Notes: generated by a model not told the origin, from the sequence alone. 64,000 nt of DNA from Citrobacter arsenatis (GCF_004353845.1 NZ_CP037864.1:5146001-5210000), one strand, 5' to 3'; positions 26,509 to 35,577 are shown, counted from the stretch's first letter. Made by a program: numbers and translations.

Positions 26509-27900
26509 TTAAGCGACTTTCAATTGTTGAATCTTTTTCTCGCGGCGAATTTTACGTTCTTCAAACACGGCCACGACGGCCATCAGACAGATACAACCGA
26601 TGGCAGCAGCATCCAGCGCGGCGAAGGTGCCCGCCCAGCCGGTCAGACCGAAAATCGGCGTGCCGTCGGCAATCATTCCCAGACCTAACTTGGCGAAGCT
26701 GTCACCAATCAGATAAGCGAAAGTGCCTTTAATCCCATCGGCTGCGCCGATCGCTTTTTTCGGCACAAATCCGACTGCCGCAACGCCGATTAATAGCTGT
26801 GGACCGAACACCAGGAAGCCCAGCGCAAACAGCGAAGCCAGATAGACGTACTGGTTGCTGGCGTGTTGATAAACGCCCAGGGTGGCGATAATCAACGCCA
26901 GCGCTACGCAGGCCACCAGCGCACGACGACCGTTAGCCAGATCAGAGAGCCAGCCCCACATCAGCGTACCGACCAGCGCGCCCACTTCAAACAGGGTAAA
27001 GCCCTGAATCGCCACTTCTTTGGAGAGCTTCAGTTCCTGGAAAGCGTAGACGGTGGACCACTGGTCGATACCGATACGCACCACGTACAGGAAGATGTTC
27101 GAGAAACATAACAGCCAAATAACTTTGTTTTTCAGCACGTACTCAACAAAGATCTGCCATTTGGTCATGTCGTTTTCTTCAGTCTCTTTGTCCTCTTCGC
27201 TGATCTCCTCGCCGAACAGCTCTTCGGCTTTACCGAGACCATAAGATTCCGGGGAGTCGCTGCCGTAGCGCAGGCCGATAAAGCCGACTATCAGGGCAAT
27301 AATTGACGGGAAGATAAACATCCCGATGACATGACCATCGAACAGATAGTTAGCGCCAAACAGCGCCACGCCCGCCGCACCCGCACCGCCGAGATTGTGA
27401 GAGATGTTCCACATGCCGAGGTAAGAACCCCTCTTGCGACGCGGCGTCCATTTGGTGATGGTGGAATAGCTACACGAGCCGCCGGTACTCTGGAAGAAAC
27501 CGCTCAGCGCGTAGAAGGCGATCATCAAAAACAGGCTGGTTGAACCCGCGCCCATGCTGGCGCTGAAGCCGAGCATACAGATGGCGGAGAGGATCAGCAT
27601 AAACGGCAGGAACTGTTTGGTGTTTTTGCCATCCGCGTAGTAGGAAACCAGCGTTTTACCCACGCCGTAGGTGATGGAGAAGCCCAGGCCAATCATCCCC
27701 AGCTGCGTCATGCTCAGCCCGTAGGTGGAGATCATGTCGTTCTGCGCGATGTTGAAGTTTTTGCGGATCAGGTACATGGTCAGGTAGCCGATAAAGACCA
27801 CCAGATAGGACTGCATGAACGGTTTGAACCACATTTTGCGCCGCACATCGAGCGGCAGATCCAGGGTCGGCTTGCGCACCTGGTTTAGAAAGGCCAGCAT
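26509..27900 (-). CDS. uhpT: UhpT, hexose-6-phosphate:phosphate antiporter
   Basis: 463 residues, identical in length to E. coli UhpT, an organophosphate:phosphate antiporter of the MFS with 12 helices. It imports glucose-6-phosphate and other sugar phosphates (also fosfomycin) in exchange for phosphate. The acidic loop GEEISEEDKETEEND is the central cytoplasmic linker. Its 142-bp upstream region must hold the UhpA-activated promoter; expression is induced by external glucose-6-phosphate through UhpABC. Confidence 0.97.
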   Translation of the reverse strand: MLAFLNQVRKPTLDLPLDVRRKMWFKPFMQSYLVVFIGYLTMYLIRKNFNIAQNDMISTYGLSMTQLGMIGLGFSITYGVGKTLVSYYADGKNTKQFLPFMLILSAICMLGFSASMGAGSTSLFLMIAFYALSGFFQSTGGSCSYSTITKWTPRRKRGSYLGMWNISHNLGGAGAAGVALFGANYLFDGHVIGMFIFPSIIALIVGFIGLRYGSDSPESYGLGKAEELFGEEISEEDKETEENDMTKWQIFVEYVLKNKVIWLLCFSNIFLYVVRIGIDQWSTVYAFQELKLSKEVAIQGFTLFEVGALVGTLMWGWLSDLANGRRALVACVALALIIATLGVYQHASNQYVYLASLFALGFLVFGPQLLIGVAAVGFVPKKAIGAADGIKGTFAYLIGDSFAKLGLGMIADGTPIFGLTGWAGTFAALDAAAIGCICLMAVVAVFEERKIRREKKIQQLKVA

Positions 27901-28008
27901 TTGACACTCCCGAGCTAATTTTTATACCTGCGAATGGCAGGCATTGTAAAAATCAGCCGGAAGACACGCCTGAGACAGCGTCCAGGTGAAACCGGGAAAA
28001 TTTCTTAG

Positions 28009-28031
28009 TTTTGCCCCACTCGGGGCAAAAA
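28009..28031 (-). terminator. uhpC terminator separating uhpABC from uhpT
   Basis: TTTTGCCCC-GAGT-GGGGCAAAA, a nine-bp stem with T-runs on both sides, 12 bases after the uhpC stop. It marks uhpT as a separate transcription unit and sits near the start of its regulatory region. Confidence 0.82.
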
Positions 28032-28042
28032 GGTGAGGTGCA

Positions 28043-29371
28043 TCACGCTTCGTTGAGATCGCGCGGAGCCTGGGCGTTTAAAAACGGCAGCAGCAGCAGC
28101 GCGGAAATCCCCGCCGCAATGGCGATCACCACAAAGAATCCGGTCCAGTGCCAGACCTCCATCACCTTCGCCAGCGGCCAGCCGGAGAGCGATGCTCCCA
28201 GATAGGCAAACAGTCCGACAAACCCGGTTGCCGCGCCCGCCGCCTCTTTGTGCGAACACTCCGCCGCCGCCATGCCGATCAGCATCTGTGGGCCGAAGAC
28301 GAAGAATCCGGTAGTGAAAAAGCACGCTGCCTGCATCACGTAGCTGGCGAACGGCATCAGCCACAACGAGCCAACGGAGAGCAAAATTCCGGCGGCGAAA
28401 ATCAGGTTCATCGGACCACGGTTGCCGTTAAACAACTTATCCGATCCCCAACCGGCGACCAGTGCGCCGACAAATCCGCCCAGTTCGAACATCGTCACGG
28501 CGGTATTGGCGGTCACCAGATCCACGCCGAGCGTCTCCGACATATACAGATTACCCCAGTCATTGATCGCGGCGCGGACGACGTACACCAGCACATAACA
28601 CAGCGACAGCAGCCAGATATAAGGATTCAGCAGCACATAGCGGGTGAGGATCTCTTTGCGGCTTAGCCCTGCGCCTTCCTGCTGCTGGGCAATCTCCAGT
28701 TCATCATGTCGCCAGTCGCCAATCGGCGGCAGGCCAATTGCCTGCGGTCTGTCGCGCAGCCGCCAGCAGAGAAAAATCCCTACTACAATCGCCAGCAGCC
28801 CGGCGATGGTCATCCCGGCGCGCCAGCCGTAGTGCAGCGCCGTCGCCGCCATCACGATGGGGATCAGCGCCCCGCCGACGTTGTGCGCGGTGTTCCACAG
28901 CGCCCACCAGCCGCCGCGCTCGGTACGCGAATACCACGCGGTCAATAAACGCGCGCAGACCGGCGATCCCCAGCCCTGGAAAAAGGCGTTCAGCGCCCAC
29001 AGCACCGCAAATGCCCATAGCGAGGTGGAAAATCCAAACAGAATGTTCACCACGCCGGTGGCAATCAGCCCGATGCCCATAAAATAGCGGGCGTTGGAGC
29101 GGTCGCTGACGATACCGGAAACAAACTTCGACAGGCCGTAGGTGATGTAAAACAGCGTCGCCAGTAGCCCAATGTCGCTGCGAGTCAGCACACCGCTGGT
29201 GAGGATATCCGGTACGGCGGCGTTGAAGCTTTTGCGTGTGAAATAGAACAGCGCGTAGCCAAGCCAGATGGTGGTCAGAATATGCCGCCGCCAGTAGCGG
29301 TAGCGGGCATCCACTTCACGCTTATCAGTAATGAGCGGCGCATTGGCCGGGGCTTTTAAAAACGAAAACAT
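28043..29371 (-). CDS. uhpC: UhpC, membrane sensor of external glucose-6-phosphate
   Basis: 442 residues, close to the 439 of E. coli UhpC. It is an MFS organophosphate antiporter homologue that works as the receptor, activating the UhpB kinase when glucose-6-phosphate is outside. The DRSNARYFMGIG and GSPVCARLLTAWYSRTERG segments are shared with UhpT/GlpT. The gene lies 9 bp after uhpB, in the same transcript. Confidence 0.95.
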   Translation of the reverse strand: MFSFLKAPANAPLITDKREVDARYRYWRRHILTTIWLGYALFYFTRKSFNAAVPDILTSGVLTRSDIGLLATLFYITYGLSKFVSGIVSDRSNARYFMGIGLIATGVVNILFGFSTSLWAFAVLWALNAFFQGWGSPVCARLLTAWYSRTERGGWWALWNTAHNVGGALIPIVMAATALHYGWRAGMTIAGLLAIVVGIFLCWRLRDRPQAIGLPPIGDWRHDELEIAQQQEGAGLSRKEILTRYVLLNPYIWLLSLCYVLVYVVRAAINDWGNLYMSETLGVDLVTANTAVTMFELGGFVGALVAGWGSDKLFNGNRGPMNLIFAAGILLSVGSLWLMPFASYVMQAACFFTTGFFVFGPQMLIGMAAAECSHKEAAGAATGFVGLFAYLGASLSGWPLAKVMEVWHWTGFFVVIAIAAGISALLLLPFLNAQAPRDLNEA

Positions 29372-29380
29372 GACCGCGCC

Positions 29381-30883
29381 TTACACATATCGCTGAGGTA
29401 ACGACACGCTGACCCGCGTGCCGTGCGTACAGGAAATCGTGAGCTTACCGCCGAGGGCGCTAATACGTTCACGCATCCCGGTGAGGCCAAATCCTTGCTG
29501 ATTCGAACCCGGCGGCAGTCCGCTGCCGTCGTCCTCAATCACCAGCAATAACCGTTCATCCTGTTGCCAGCCCTGAAGCGTCACCGCGCTGGCGTTGGCG
29601 TGCTTCACGATGTTGTTCAGCCCTTCCTGACAAACGCGAAACAGCGTGACGCGCTGGCTTTCGCTGAGTGCAGATTCATCAATTCGCCAGTCGAGATGGC
29701 TGACGATGCCGCGGCTTTCCAGCTCCATTTCGCGCATCAGTGAGCGGATGGCCTGCTCCAGCGTGAGATCGTCCAGTTGGCGTGGTCGCAGGCGGCCTAA
29801 CAGGCGACGCACCGAATCGTACACGCCGAGAGAAAGTTGTTCGATATGCGCCCCGCTGCGCTTCACCCCTGCGTTTTCCGGGGCCAGGCGCTGCACGATG
29901 CCCGCTTGGGTGCGAATGGCGGTGATGGTCTGACCGATATCATCGTGCAGTTCGCGCGCCACGTCCCGACGCACGCTCTCCTCGGTCTCCAGCAGGCGCT
30001 CTGCCAGACGGTGGTTACGCGCTAACTCATTTTGCAGCGACTGGTTCAGCTCGCGCAGACGCTGAATGCCCGCGCCGAGCAGCAGCCCGGTCAGACTTTG
30101 TACCAACAGTGAGAGCAACAGGTCGACGGGATGATCGTGCCAGGTCTGGCTGGCAATCAGCGCAATGGCATTCATTAACGTCGCAATCAGCGCCCCCTGC
30201 CAGCCGTAGTGCCAGGCGAGCGCAATGATCGGCAACGCGAGGCAAAACGGCGTGAAGCGCGACAGTTCATCCGGTAGGCCAAGCTGCAACCACAGGCTGA
30301 CGCTAAACAGCAGCAGGTACCAGACCAGATGCCGCCCGCGCCAGTTCACCGGCTGCGACACCACCGCCGGGCCCAGCGGCAGCCAGGTGGTGCTGGTCAG
30401 ATAGTGCCAGAACACCAGGCAGATCGGGGCCAGCGTTAATCCGCCGGTGAGCGTCAGCAACAGCGCGTTCCACGCCTCTTCGCCTTGCCCAAGCCAGGGC
30501 AAGGATTGTAGTAATGCTGCCGCCGTTAGCGCCGCGCCCTGCAACAGCAGCGTGCGCCAGTCGCGCTGATGACGGTATCGCGAAATCAGCATCACCGGGA
30601 GTAACGTGAGGGCGCTTCCGATCATCAAAAGTGGCAAATGGGCCAGCGCCACTTCCTGCGCCAGCCAAAAAAGGAGCAGCCATTCCGCGCCCAGCAGTAC
30701 CGGCCAGTAGCCACGTGGGCATTGCAGCATCAGCCCCAGACGCAGGCCAAATGGAAACAGCAGTACTGCCAGCTCTGGGCGCTCAACCAGATGCAGGCTG
30801 ATGCTCCACAGGCAAAACCACGCGGCAGAGAAAATAAAAAAGCAGGCAACAACGGTGATTAACCGGGAACAGAGCGTGTTCAT
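29381..30883 (-). CDS. uhpB: UhpB, sensor histidine kinase
   Basis: 500 residues, the same as E. coli. The N-terminal half has about eight membrane helices (MASE1-like). The C-terminal half is a HisKA_3-type kinase with the phospho-His in RRDVARELHDDIGQTI (about residue 313) and an ATP-binding region ending GQGFGLTGMRERI-like (QQGFGLTGMRERI). It phosphorylates UhpA when UhpC is ligand-bound. Start overlaps the uhpA stop by four bases (ATGA), so translation is coupled. Confidence 0.96.
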   Translation of the reverse strand: MNTLCSRLITVVACFFIFSAAWFCLWSISLHLVERPELAVLLFPFGLRLGLMLQCPRGYWPVLLGAEWLLLFWLAQEVALAHLPLLMIGSALTLLPVMLISRYRHQRDWRTLLLQGAALTAAALLQSLPWLGQGEEAWNALLLTLTGGLTLAPICLVFWHYLTSTTWLPLGPAVVSQPVNWRGRHLVWYLLLFSVSLWLQLGLPDELSRFTPFCLALPIIALAWHYGWQGALIATLMNAIALIASQTWHDHPVDLLLSLLVQSLTGLLLGAGIQRLRELNQSLQNELARNHRLAERLLETEESVRRDVARELHDDIGQTITAIRTQAGIVQRLAPENAGVKRSGAHIEQLSLGVYDSVRRLLGRLRPRQLDDLTLEQAIRSLMREMELESRGIVSHLDWRIDESALSESQRVTLFRVCQEGLNNIVKHANASAVTLQGWQQDERLLLVIEDDGSGLPPGSNQQGFGLTGMRERISALGGKLTISCTHGTRVSVSLPQRYV

Positions 30884-31473
30884 TGCCAGCCGTCAAACAT
30901 CCGACGAGCCAGTTCGACATCGTTGCTGACGCCCAGCTTTTCCATCAGGTTGGCGCGATGCACGTGCACCGTTTTCGGCGACAGACCCAGTTCGGCGGCA
31001 ATCTCTTTGACCGCCATGCCTTGCGCCAGTTTTTCCGCCACCTGACGTTCGCGTTTGGTGAGCGGATCCTGACGCCCGGCCGCCAGTTTGACGGCGATGT
31101 CCGGCGTTAAGTAGCAACCGCCGGTCGCCACGGTGTGCACCGCCGCAATCAGCTCGTCCGGGCTACAGCGTTTGGAGAGAAACCCGCGCGCGCCCGCGTT
31201 GAGCGCCTGCTCCACCAGTGCCGGGCTGTCGTGGACGGAGAGCATAATAATGGCCATGCCTTTAGGTAGTTGGCTGAGCAGTTCAAGGCCGGAGATGTCT
31301 GGCATCGAGATATCACAGATACACACCTGCACACCGCGTCCCGGTAATCCCACCAGCGCGTCGCTGCCTGAGCCAAACTCAGCCACAACCTGCAAATCAG
31401 GCTCAAGGCCGAGCAGTTGGGCAAAGCCGGAGCGGACGATGGTGTGGTCGTCGATAAGGGCAACGGTGATCAT
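30880..31473 (-). CDS. uhpA: UhpA, NarL/FixJ-type response regulator
   Basis: 197 residues. The receiver domain has the acidic pair in LIDDHT and the phospho-acceptor Asp54 in CICDISMPD; the C-terminal LuxR-type HTH is LTKRERQVAEKLAQGMAVKEIAAELGLSPKTV. Phosphorylated UhpA activates uhpT. It is the first gene of uhpABC; a BIME lies immediately upstream, between uhpA and ilvN. Confidence 0.96.
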   Translation of the reverse strand: MITVALIDDHTIVRSGFAQLLGLEPDLQVVAEFGSGSDALVGLPGRGVQVCICDISMPDISGLELLSQLPKGMAIIMLSVHDSPALVEQALNAGARGFLSKRCSPDELIAAVHTVATGGCYLTPDIAVKLAAGRQDPLTKRERQVAEKLAQGMAVKEIAAELGLSPKTVHVHRANLMEKLGVSNDVELARRMFDGWQ

Positions 31474-31497
31474 GGGTTCATCCTGGCGCTAAGACAT

Positions 31498-31575
31498 GCC
31501 TGATGGCGCTGCGCTTATCAGGCCTACGGGCGGGTGCCATTGTAGGCCGGATAAGGTATTAATGCCGCCATCCGG
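31498..31575. repeat. BIME (paired REP elements)
   Basis: GCCTGATGGCGCTGCGCTTATCAGGCC and GTAGGCCGGATAAGG..GCCATCCGGC in inverted orientation in the ilvN-uhpA gap. It is unusual in lying only 25 bp upstream of the uhpA start, so it may overlap the uhpA promoter or leader. Confidence 0.87.
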
Positions 31576-31627
31576 CAAAAGCGCTTACCTTAACGATAAG
31601 TGCTTTGGTGTTCAAGCCTTGAGCGGA

Positions 31628-31918
31628 TCACTCAAAGAACACGGTGATTTTGTTAAACATCGACGGGTCGGACTGATTGCGGGCTACTTTCACCACATCT
31701 TCAAGCTTGTCGATCTGGCTTATCATCTGCTCAAGACGTTGATCGTCGTTGACCAGTAGCCAGATGCGGCTCTTATCGCTGCCCTGAATTGGTAGACAGA
31801 GAATGCCTTCAACGTTGAACGCGCGGCGGGCAAACAGCCCGCAGACGTGGGTCATTACACCCGGATGGTTGCGCACGGTGAGTTCCAGGATTACGTTGTC
31901 ATGAGTCTGCTGTTGCAT
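31628..31918 (-). CDS. ilvN: IlvN, regulatory subunit of acetohydroxyacid synthase I
   Basis: 96 residues, one ACT domain (VILELTVRNHPGVMTHVCGLFARRAFNVEGI). It binds valine and gives feedback inhibition of the IlvB catalytic subunit. It starts 3 bp after ilvB and is transcribed with it from the ivbL leader promoter. Confidence 0.96.
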   Translation of the reverse strand: MQQQTHDNVILELTVRNHPGVMTHVCGLFARRAFNVEGILCLPIQGSDKSRIWLLVNDDQRLEQMISQIDKLEDVVKVARNQSDPSMFNKITVFFE

Positions 31919-31921
31919 GGC

Positions 31922-33610
31922 TTATTCCCCCACCATTTCTGTGTTTGCCGCGCCCGGCGGCACCATCGGGTACACTTTTTGTTCGGCATCGATGCGCACG
32001 TGGATCAGCGCAGGACCAGGGCGATTAATAATGTCCTGCAACGCTGCCTGCGGGTCCGCTTCGTTATTCAGATCGCAGGTTTCGAGACCAAACCCGGCGG
32101 CTATCTGCATAAAGTTAATCATCCCCGGATAGGTCGCTGCAAAAACGCCCTGCTTATAGAACAGACTCTGCTGCTGATATACAAGACCCAACGCTTCGTT
32201 ATTCATCAGGATAATTTTAATATCCAGCTGATTTTCGCTGGCTGTCGCCATTTCCTGAATATTCATCATCAGGCTGCCATCGCCAGAAAAGCACAGCACT
32301 TTTTTGTCCGGGTTCGCCAGAGCTGCGCCAATCGCCGCCGGCAGCCCAAAGCCCATGGTTCCCAGACCGCCGGAGGTCAGCCACTGGCGCGGACGGTTCA
32401 GCGGATAAGCCTGTGCCGCCCACATCTGATGCTGGCCTACGTCGGTGGTGATAATGGCGCTGTCGTCCACGCAGGCAGCCACGGCGTTGATCAACCCATA
32501 GTGGCTGAGCGGGTCGCTTTCCTGCGGAATAGTGCAAGGGAATTCGCGTTGTAAATCGGCCACCATTTGATGCCACGGCTCTCGCGGCTGCGCGTCAATT
32601 AATGGGATCAATTGCGCCAGAACCTCATCGACATCCGCCTGAATCGCCACGTGCGGCTGTTTAATTTTACCCAGCTCCGCGCGGTCGATATCCACGTGGA
32701 TGATTTTGGCGTTCGGGCAGAACTGCTCGGTTTTACCAATCGCCCGGTCATCAAAACGTGCGCCCAGAACAATCAGTAAATCCGCTTCTTGCAGAATAAA
32801 GTTGGTACTGCGCGCGCCGTGCATACCCAGCATGCCTAACGACAGCGGATGCGCTTTCGGCAGCATACCGAGCGCCATTAAGGTCATAGTGGTGGGCAGC
32901 GTCGCTTTTTCTGCCAGTTCACGCACGCGCTCAGGCGCGTTAATCACGCCGCCGCCGAGGTACAGCACCGGACGCTGTGCGGCGTTAATCATGGCTGCGG
33001 CATCGCGAATACTGTCCTGGCTGAACGCTGGCGCCGCCATTTTCTGCGCAGGCTCCGGCATCTCTTCAATGTCAAAAACGGCGGTTTGAATATCCTTAGG
33101 AATGTCTATCCACACCGGGCCTGGACGTCCGGACTGCGCAATGCGGAACGCATCGCTCATGACCTGCGGTAATTCACTGATATGGCGGACCAGATAGTTG
33201 TGCTTAGTGATGGGGATAGAGATACCGTAGGTGTCGACTTCCTGGAAGGCGTCAGTACCGATCATCGAAGCCGGAACCTGCCCGGTGATACACACCAGCG
33301 GGATGGAATCCAGACGCGCGTCGGCAATGGCGGTCACCAGGTTGGTTGCACCCGGTCCGCTACAGGCCATACAGACCGCGGGTTTACCATCGGTTCTCGC
33401 CATTCCCTGCGCGATAAACCCTGCGCCCTGCTCGTGGCGCGCCAGGATATGACGGATTTGCGTGCTTTGGCTTAAGGCGTCATAGACGGGAAGAATCGAT
33501 CCGCCAGGAATACCAGTAACAACCTGAATTCCCTGGCGTTCCAGGAAATGGACGATGAATTCCGCGCCCGTAAAACGCGTACGCTTGGATGTTATGCCCG
33601 AACTTGCCAT
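31922..33610 (-). CDS. ilvB: IlvB, catalytic subunit of acetohydroxyacid synthase I
   Basis: 562 residues, TPP-dependent. The cofactor-activating Glu is in ARHEQGAGFIAQG, and the TPP/Mg motif is GDGSLMMNIQEMATASENQLDIKIILMNN. It condenses pyruvate into acetolactate (or with 2-ketobutyrate into acetohydroxybutyrate) for valine, leucine and isoleucine synthesis. Expression is controlled by the ivbL attenuator just upstream. Confidence 0.97.
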   Translation of the reverse strand: MASSGITSKRTRFTGAEFIVHFLERQGIQVVTGIPGGSILPVYDALSQSTQIRHILARHEQGAGFIAQGMARTDGKPAVCMACSGPGATNLVTAIADARLDSIPLVCITGQVPASMIGTDAFQEVDTYGISIPITKHNYLVRHISELPQVMSDAFRIAQSGRPGPVWIDIPKDIQTAVFDIEEMPEPAQKMAAPAFSQDSIRDAAAMINAAQRPVLYLGGGVINAPERVRELAEKATLPTTMTLMALGMLPKAHPLSLGMLGMHGARSTNFILQEADLLIVLGARFDDRAIGKTEQFCPNAKIIHVDIDRAELGKIKQPHVAIQADVDEVLAQLIPLIDAQPREPWHQMVADLQREFPCTIPQESDPLSHYGLINAVAACVDDSAIITTDVGQHQMWAAQAYPLNRPRQWLTSGGLGTMGFGLPAAIGAALANPDKKVLCFSGDGSLMMNIQEMATASENQLDIKIILMNNEALGLVYQQQSLFYKQGVFAATYPGMINFMQIAAGFGLETCDLNNEADPQAALQDIINRPGPALIHVRIDAEQKVYPMVPPGAANTEMVGE

Positions 33611-33659
33611 GCTCCAGTCCTTTTATTCTGGGCCTTTGCTCCGGGCAGGTCTCTGAAAC

Positions 33660-33696
33660 GAAAAACCCCGCCCGGTTTGCGCCGGCGGGGTTTTGG
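33660..33696 (-). terminator. ilvBN attenuator terminator
   Basis: On the minus strand AAAACCCCGCCGGC, a short loop, GCCGGGCGGGGTTTTT-like arms and a T-run, placed between ivbL (ends 33718) and ilvB (starts 33610). Stalling of ribosomes in the Val/Leu-rich leader would favour the antiterminator. Confidence 0.88.
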
Positions 33697-33717
33697 AATC
33701 GTGTGTTGATTCGGACC

Positions 33718-33816
33718 CTACGGCGCATTGCCGACGACCACCACCACACGCACGACGACCGCTGCGCGAGATGGCGCAGTTTTTAGTAGGGTCGCAGTCA
33801 GCATGGAAGGGTTCAT
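33718..33816 (-). CDS. ivbL: IvbL, ilvBN operon leader peptide
   Basis: 32 residues, MNPSMLTATLLKTAPSRAAV followed by a valine-rich run and ending GNAP. It has the same length and end as the E. coli leader. Ten valines, eight of them packed into eleven consecutive residues near the end, plus leucines make it a sensor of charged tRNA-Val and tRNA-Leu. It is too short for length-filtered gene finding. Function is attenuation of ilvBN, not a protein product. Confidence 0.93.
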   Translation of the reverse strand: MNPSMLTATLLKTAPSRAAVVVRVVVVVGNAP

Positions 33817-33944
33817 TAGGGACCTGTCTGTTTGTTGTTTAACTGGATTTATACAAACACAGGTTTTTCAGCGTGACAATGGAAAAATTTTCATCTGCAT
33901 AAAAATGCGTCAACGATCACATTTCACTGTGCGTGGTCGAAAAA

Positions 33945-34021
33945 CAAAAAACCCCGCCGGAGCGAGGTTTTTTTCAGCGCTGTGCGGTTGGTAGCCGCCG
34001 AACACACTGTGTTATGTCAAC
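33945..34021 (-). ncRNA. istR: IstR-1 antitoxin small RNA
   Basis: On the minus strand a -10 box TATACT (34028-34033) precedes a start near 34021, giving an RNA that begins GUUGACAUAACACAGUGUG, continues through a small hairpin (GCGGC/ACCGC region), and ends in a GC-rich hairpin (AAAACCUCGCUCCGGCGGGG) with a U-tract. This is the layout of E. coli IstR-1, about 75 nt. Its first 19 nt are perfectly complementary to a site in the tisAB leader (34252-34270). IstR-1 blocks the ribosome standby site and lets RNase III cut the toxin mRNA. Confidence 0.9.
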
Positions 34022-34118
34022 GGAAAAAGTATACGCGTTCTGCGAAGAACACGCAATTTCGGCACGAATTTTGATGGTTTTGAGTATGGAACATGAATGG
34101 CGCAATGTCTATAAAACA

Positions 34119-34148
34119 CTGTTAATTTATACAGTATTTATCTATAAT
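34119..34148 (+). promoter_or_regulatory. LexA-controlled promoter of tisAB
   Basis: CTGTTAATTTATACAG (34119-34134) matches the LexA box CTGT-N8-ACAG, and a -10 TATAAT follows at 34143-34148. The LexA box covers the -35 region, so the toxin transcript is made only in the SOS response. In E. coli the same box also controls the longer IstR-2. Confidence 0.93.
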
Positions 34149-34251
34149 GTCTCGGTACGCAATGTGTTATACGGGGGCCGCATCGTAAACCGGCGCATCA
34201 AAGTCCTGGCTGAAACGGGTGGTGCCGTCAGCGCCTTAACCCCCGTGTGAG

Positions 34252-34270
34252 CACACTGTGTTATGTCAAC
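34252..34270 (+). promoter_or_regulatory. IstR-1 target (standby site) in the tisAB leader
   Basis: CACACTGTGTTATGTCAAC here is a perfect 19-nt direct repeat of 34003-34021, which is the 5' end of istR read on the other strand, so the two RNAs can pair over 19 bp. It lies 69 bases before the tisB start, as expected for a ribosome standby site rather than the Shine-Dalgarno itself. Confidence 0.9.
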
Positions 34271-34338
34271 AAAGGTGCTGGCAACAGGCAGCGGCGAGGT
34301 ACGTCAGCACCGTGCTCCTTGTACCGAAAGGAGAGCGT

Positions 34339-34428
34339 ATGAGCCTCGTGGATATCGCTATTCTTATCCTCAAACTCATTGTTGCAGCACTGCAACTGCT
34401 TGATGCCGTTCTGAAATACGTTAAGTAA
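34339..34428 (+). CDS. tisB: TisB, SOS-induced membrane peptide toxin
   Basis: 29 residues, MSLVDIAILILKLIVAALQL then LDAVLKYVK, differing from E. coli TisB (as recalled) at only two positions (Ser2, Val28). It forms an amphipathic helix that inserts in the inner membrane, lowers proton motive force and promotes persistence. AAAGGAG lies six bases upstream of the ATG. It is repressed at transcription by LexA and at translation by IstR-1. Too short for usual gene finding. Confidence 0.96.
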   Translation: MSLVDIAILILKLIVAALQLLDAVLKYVK

Positions 34429-34447
34429 TCAGATTCAAGTCGCACCT

Positions 34448-34479
34448 AAGGGGGGCGGGTAACATTCCGCTCCCCTTTC
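34448..34479 (+). terminator. tisAB terminator
   Basis: AAGGGGGGCGGG..CCGCTCCCCTTT hairpin beginning 19 bases after the tisB stop, with a short T-run. Confidence 0.8.
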
Positions 34480-34550
34480 ACCTTCTCCCTGGTGCTTGTG
34501 TCGCGCCAATATGTTACGTTTTTATGACATTCTCAGGGAAGAATACCACC

Positions 34551-35384
34551 ATGACGCTTTCTGTTTTCTGCATTTTGCTGTTCGCCGCGCTGCTGCACGC
34601 CAGTTGGAACGCCATCGTCAAAGCTGGAAACGATAAACTGTACTCGGCGATCGGCGTTAGCGGCTCAGCGGCGATTATGGCAGCGATCTGCTTACCCTTC
34701 GCGCCTCAGCCTTCCGCCGCCAGCCTGCCATTTTTAGCCGTCTCAACCGCGCTACAAGTGGTGTATACGGTGCTGGTCGCCAAAACCTATCAGGTTTCGG
34801 ATATGAGCCAGACCTATCCGTTAATGCGCGGAACCGCACCGCTGCTGGTCGCAATTATCAGCGTCCTGTTCCTTGGGGATAGTCTGTCTATGCTTGCGTG
34901 GGTGGGGATTGCCACGATCTGCCTGGCCATTCTCGGTATGGCATTTAACGGACGCAGCAGCTCGCAACGTGGGATCGTACTGGCGCTCATTAACGCCTGC
35001 TTTATCGCTGGTTACACGCTGGTTGATGGCACCGGCGTTCGCTTATCGGAAACCGCGCTGGGTTATACGCTGTGGACCTTCTTTCTGAACGGCTCCTGCC
35101 TGCTGAGCTGGGCGATGATCGCCCGGCGCCGGGAAGCATCACGCTATCTGGTACAGCAGTGGAAGAAAGGTATTCTTGGCGGAATTGGCACGATGGGTTC
35201 TTACGGCCTGGCGCTATGGGCCATGACCCAGGCTCCGTTGGCGGTGGTCGCAGCGCTGCGTGAAACCTCCATTCTGTTTGGCGCAGTGCTCGCGTGGCTG
35301 CTGCTGAAAGAAAAGGTTGCCGGAATTCGTCTTGTCGCAGCTGCAGGCATTGCAGTAGGCGCGGTTTTACTACGCTTGTCGTGA
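34551..35384 (+). CDS. EamA/DMT-family inner-membrane transporter
   Basis: 277 residues, ten predicted helices in two EamA halves. LLHASWNAIVKAG at the start and SQTYPLMRGTAPLLVAI in the first half are typical of one DMT subgroup. The ATG at 34551 follows GGGAAG; an upstream ATG (34524) is less likely. It lies between tisB and emrD, a position not occupied in E. coli K-12, so it is a lineage-specific gene. The substrate is unknown (metabolite or drug efflux likely). Confidence 0.83.
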   Translation: MTLSVFCILLFAALLHASWNAIVKAGNDKLYSAIGVSGSAAIMAAICLPFAPQPSAASLPFLAVSTALQVVYTVLVAKTYQVSDMSQTYPLMRGTAPLLVAIISVLFLGDSLSMLAWVGIATICLAILGMAFNGRSSSQRGIVLALINACFIAGYTLVDGTGVRLSETALGYTLWTFFLNGSCLLSWAMIARRREASRYLVQQWKKGILGGIGTMGSYGLALWAMTQAPLAVVAALRETSILFGAVLAWLLLKEKVAGIRLVAAAGIAVGAVLLRLS

Positions 35385-35577
35385 TCGCACCGTAAACCCG
35401 ACGCAATCCGGCAACATTTGTTGCCGCTTTTTGTTTACATTTCCTGCCGTTCACCCATCAAACATTCCAGCCTACTATCTGGCCTTCTTTTTCTGTTGTG
35501 GTAGATTCCACGCGCATTTACGGGAAAGTGCAGCACCTTATTCTTCTTTTTTCTCTTTTTTAAAAGTAATCAGCGAA

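Noticed and set aside
33933..34250. Plus-strand open frame of about 105 codons over the istR/tisA region
   Set aside because: It runs across the IstR terminator, both promoters and the LexA box, has no ribosome site and no family resemblance; the RNA genes explain the sequence.
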